The notes beneath the pieces were generated by a model. It did not search any database, had not been told where the DNA came from, and worked only from the letters and a program-made list of their open reading frames with translations. From assembly GCA_014871385.1 (NCBI GenBank), contig CM026426.1, positions 30,121,452-30,185,451 of the forward strand: 64,000 nucleotides of DNA, in the 5' to 3' direction. Each line of letters starts with the position of its first letter. Within the stretch, counting starts at the first letter, position 1. Of the stretch, positions 60,421 through 64,000 are shown in pieces. The position numbers and the translations under genes were made by a program. The stretch comes from Ceratodon purpureus. Taxonomy: Eukaryota; Streptophyta; Bryopsida; Pseudoditrichales; Ditrichaceae.

Positions 60421-62808
60421 GACATTTACAAAACCTTGGCAACCGAGGCGCAAAATTTGGCAGATTCAGAAGATCAACCTGAACAAGACCCCAAGGAACC
60501 CATGGACACCCTGGCAGTCCATGTCAGCCTGGTCCAGATCAGCTTCTTGGACACCCAGGACTCCATGGAACATCCCATCGACGGGACAGCCCCAACACCC
60601 CCTAGCCCCCGCATCATAAGGCCTCAGCCGCCACGAACTACGCTAGCTGCTAATCATCGCCAAGGATACCCAGCTATCAGCTTCAACTGTCCATGGACAT
60701 TGCTCCTTGTCCCATCCTGGCCGCCAAGGCAAATCCCCCCTCACATTCCCCTGGCACAGTGGGCTTCCTTCATCTCCACGCTCATACAGTCCGTCACCAC
60801 CCCTGCTGGGCCACATACTCCCCGCACTCGCAACCAGTCTTCCAGCGCGCCTCTCCTTCTTCCTCGTCTTTCCCTACACCCCGCCCCTCTCATTCCCCAG
60901 TTAGTACCCATGGAGCGCAAGAAGAAGATCACCCCTCCATTCCATGTACCGAGAATGATCTCGGAATGGAAACGCCAGCCGGATTTGATCTGGGCAACCG
61001 GGGTAGGATTAGCACGCTACTGCACACTGTGCGAGCCCAAGGTTAACACCAAGCATTGCACGGAGTTTGTTACCTCACTGCGGACCCGGAGCGAGACTGA
61101 GCAGTTCCCTATAGGCGTGGTCGAAGGCATCGAGGTACAATTCTCCAGTCGATATCTGCATAAATTCTTTGGCTGGGATGGCACGGGGATCACAGCTTGG
61201 AGCGAGGAGTGTGGACATCCAAGGCCAGACATCGCAGCTCGCGTAGGTACGCTCCAGCTCAAGGACGATGGCAGGTATGACGTTTTTGCATTGGGAAATC
61301 ACATGAAGGACCCTTGGTTTTCTCGTATGCGTGGGGTACTGAGTCAGGTTTACTTCCAAAATAATTGCAACGGCATCCTGCCAGAGCAATTGGGCTTACT
61401 ACTCCTGGCCGACCAAGGCGCCAAGGTCAACTGGGGCTTGCTGGTTGAAGAAAACTTCCGCATCCAGCTACGAGGACATCGGCAGCGCGCGGATTATAGC
61501 AGCCCCATCGGCCCCTTCCTCACCTCCTACATCGCCAACTACTTGACATTCTATCGACGTCATAACCGGGGCCCGCTCATGGGAACTTTTCTGGATGTCC
61601 AACGTGACCTCGCAGCAGCTGTAGCACGGGACCCAGCACTCCCGGGCCCAAGCAAACGCCCACGGAGCGCAGGACCAATCCAAGCAGCAGGGACGTAATC
61701 CGCCATGGGACCATGTGCCACGAAATTTGCAGCTCAGAGTGCTGCTTTAGCCAACTGCGTGGGGGAGATGCTCCAATGGATTACTACCACCGAGCACGAG
61801 TAGGGGACTCTCTTGCAGGAGCACAAGGATATCGAGGACAGGTACAAGCAAAAGCTCGCCACAGCTATCCAAGGAGTCCGGGAGCAGGCACAGCGCACCC
61901 TGTCACACACACATACGGAGTATCGTCAGCAGCTGGAGGAGAAGGAACAGACACTGACGAACCTACGACACCAGGTGGCAAACCTCGAAATGGAACTCCG
62001 CGCCACACAAGATCATGTCGACGTCTTGACCAAGGAAAAAACAAACGCCGTGGAACGTGCCCAAAGATTGGAACAGCAAAGCCAAGAGTATCTCGCCAGA
62101 TGCAAAGCCCTAAGAGCTCACAACGACACGCTAAAACAGGGACAGCATTCACAGGAGGCCGAGGATAACACGCACCTTCAGGAGGAGCGGATCGCGATCG
62201 AACAATCCATGCAGGATTTTGAGGCCAACAAAGTGGGCTGGGTTCATAACGCTGCCAACTTAATTGCAACCAACGCATATAAATGGCTGCTGGAGCATCC
62301 TTCCACATCGACGGACCCGCCCAAGGATTTCCTTGATCACTGCATTGACAATGCATTAGCAACTCTGGAGTTGGAGCAGTCAGAAAACGCTTGGGAAAAC
62401 ATGGATTTAGAAAGCATGGACCTAGATAACGAGGACATAGAGGCCCTGTCCCTGCTTCCACAGCCGCCATTGGAACCAGCACCACCTAGCCCGGAGCGTG
62501 CCCAGCGGGAGGATCCACAGTCATCCAGTCTGCCCCTTGTCAACCTTGGTGATCAAGCAGAACATGTGGATATCCCAGAAAACTTCACCGATCCGGAGGA
62601 TACTCCACAACCGTCACCACGCCTGCAAGCTCCGCCACAAGCTGCACCAAGCCAAGTTAGTCCCACGCCATAGCTGCCATCTATGGACATCAGGCACCTC
62701 CACGACGCCGCGCCCAGGTACCCAGGGAAGAAACAAGGCCGGACAGAAGACCCGCTCACCGACGCTCGCGTGGCTGACCTACAATCCGGGACGGATTGCA
62801 AGCTTTGA
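60421..62808 (+). pseudogene. Accessory region of element 2 (VNWG motif, coiled coil)
   Basis: In frame with integrase. A Pro-rich linker leads to a likely independent start at ATG 60910 ([16 protein letters not shown]). A globular domain follows: [20 protein letters not shown], then [31 protein letters not shown] and [14 protein letters not shown]. In-frame TAA 61696 and TAG 61801 precede a long coiled coil (QQLEEKEQTLTNLRHQVANL) and an acidic Pro-rich tail. The frame ends at TAG 62671; if that were Gln it would run 45 more codons to TGA at 62806. The layout mirrors the accessory ORF of element 1. Confidence 0.75.
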
Positions 62809-62820
62809 AGGAGGGCTAAA
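62807..62820 (+). other. Polypurine tract of element 2
   Basis: GAAGGAGGGCTAAA directly before the 3' LTR. It would prime plus-strand synthesis and overlaps the last possible stop codon. Confidence 0.7.
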
Positions 62821-63475
62821 TGTTACCAGGCAACATCCACGGCAATCAAGGGAACAAGGAGCGGCACCGAACTACTAGAACAGTCACAGTTACCGCTAGG
62901 AAAGTAGCAGTTAGACCAGGAAAGAAGGAAGAGACCACAAGTATAAACAGGGTAGCTAGGGCCAGGGCTTACACTTCTTGATATTTTGTTAGTTGAAGTC
63001 GTCTCGCAACCTAGACAGCCAGGGTACTTTGCTCTTCTTTCACTGTTGATGCTATGTAAACGCTCTCGCACTCCCTTGGTAATGCACAGCCTCCTTTCAG
63101 CTTACTTCTTGCTTGCCTTACAATCTCTGTTTCCGTCTCTGCTATTGCTGCAACCCTAACGCTATACCTTCCCTCCCGTTTCCTCTTATCTGCTTGCATG
63201 AAGTGAATCGTTACTCTCACACACAACCTCACCCTCTCCCTCGGTTCCCACGAGTTCCTTGGACACGGATTCATTCACGGAACAGTAGACTAGTAGACTG
63301 ACTATTGTCGTGCTCCCTGACTACTTACTATTTAGTAACGGTCCGAGTCCCACCCCTGGGACAGCTGTCCCCGGTGACCGTGACCACCGTGATCTAAGAC
63401 CGTGGCTACCATAAGACCCCCCTTACAACCGTGCTCTTCCCCGCCCAGTATCTCCATGTCTGACTCCAGCTAACA
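62821..63475 (+). repeat. 3' LTR of element 2
   Basis: 655 bp, equal in length to the 5' LTR, 653 identical positions. GTCCC follows at 63476-63480. Confidence 0.95.
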
Positions 63476-64000
63476 GTCCCCTGAAATGAAATGTACAAAA
63501 CGGGGTCTACGGAAGCACAGCAAAATCGTTCCTCATCTTCTCATAACAGTCCTTTCGATCGGAAGTCAGCAGAGAGTGTTCACCCAACCATCAATTTTTC
63601 TTCACCAAACCAAGTTTAACTAATTCAGCTCATGGAAAAACCACCTGATTCTACTCTACTTGGACTCCAGCCACAGCTGGTACCATCCAGCCCATGCATG
63701 CGGTGCGAGCCCACTCAAACGTAAGACATTACAGCGTGGGAAACAAACGGATTCGGATCAACAACAGCCAAAGCAATAAATTGATCAACCAAGATCTACA
63801 TTACCGACATACCGGCAATTACGCCGTGCTGCTCACTATGCACCCATCACGGGGTGTATGCAGCAGCCTTGTGAACTCGCAACGACATGTACGTGAGCTT
63901 CGTGAATTTGCCAGTCATTTTATGTGCAGTGCCAAGAATGTTGACGGACCGCAACTTCTACCAGACCCTAAGCCTCTGCAAAAATCACCAACCCTGAGCA
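63476..64000. other. Right edge, nothing recognised
   Basis: After the target-site duplication no open frame, repeat or RNA gene can be supported to the end of the window. Confidence 0.4.

Larger units (their letters stand above)
54675..63475 (+). mobile_element. Ty3/gypsy LTR retrotransposon, element 2 (young)
   Basis: An 8,801-bp element with 655-bp LTRs that differ at two positions (both transitions), TSD GTCCC (54670-54674 and 63476-63480), PBS, PPT and a full set of domains: gag, protease, RT, RNase H, integrase, accessory. All lie in a single frame from ATG 55390 to TGA 62808, with no frameshift but seven or eight in-frame TAG/TAA codons. The catalytic residues of every enzyme are present. 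Confidence 0.95.

Noticed and set aside
55390-62808. U-to-C RNA editing that would restore Gln codons
   Set aside because: Known only for organelle transcripts in hornworts, ferns and lycophytes. This DNA is nuclear, and nothing in the sequence shows editing sites.
31736-63475. Nuclear reassignment of TAG/TAA to Gln
   Set aside because: Kinesin exons, DUF4218 and DUF4216 exons and several ORFs show ordinary CAA/CAG for Gln and no TAR. Candidate gene ends also use TAG (52572, 42898) followed by UTR-like sequence with more TAGs. The stops concentrate in mobile elements, so methylation decay is simpler.
1-64000. CRISPR arrays, tRNA, rRNA or riboswitches
   Set aside because: Looked for regular spaced repeats and cloverleaf-like blocks by eye; none could be supported. 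A tRNAscan or Rfam run would be decisive.

Overview
The window looks like nuclear DNA of a land plant, most likely a bryophyte. The evidence is spliced GT-AG genes, an En/Spm (CACTA) transposase with the plant domain order, kinesin-7 motor exons of plant type, and two Ty3/gypsy retrotransposons whose accessory reading frames resemble plant retrotransposon proteins. Nothing bacterial, organellar or viral was seen. No tRNA or rRNA gene was recognised. Splice joins quoted here were checked by hand for phase, not against transcripts.

Layout. 1-931 (-): first two exons of an unrecognised gene running off the left edge. 2953-8299 (-) and 9726-12898 (+): a head-to-head CACTA pair, a decayed tnp2-like transposase and a Ptta/En-Spm (Transposase_24-like) second protein, separated by 1.4 kb that probably holds a divergent promoter. 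13564-28347: a large inverted duplication, two 4,267-bp arms in perfect coordinate register (every pair sums to 41911) around a 6,250-bp spacer. Each arm carries the same solo LTR with its target-site duplication. The spacer holds a 740-bp MITE-like element and a decayed DDE-type transposase gene. 28216-30567 (+): an exon crossing the right edge of the duplication, then a gene with a coiled-coil C-terminus.

31736-43527 is Ty3/gypsy element 1: 432-bp LTRs, TSD CAGGG, a deletion fusing RT to integrase, and a large accessory ORF. 44795-46077 (+) holds kinesin-7 motor exons without the ATP-binding half. 47297-48334 (-) is a disordered ORF. 50353-52574 (+) is an accessory-type ORF with one frameshift and a TATA box upstream. 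53465-54134 (-) is a coiled-coil plus cysteine-rich ORF. 54675-63475 is Ty3/gypsy element 2: 655-bp LTRs differing at two bases, TSD GTCCC, and gag-pol-accessory all in one frame.

Two signals stand out. Element 1 is saturated with the hexamer GCCGAC (about 37 copies on both strands by hand count, where roughly 6 are expected) in all three codon phases, in the LTR and in UTRs. Nearly every premature stop in the window is TAG or TAA, several at positions where Gln is conserved; TGA is almost absent. Element 2 carries seven or eight such stops yet has almost identical LTRs and no frameshift. Cytosine-methylation decay at CAG/CAA codons is the plain explanation, but the young LTR age makes it worth testing.
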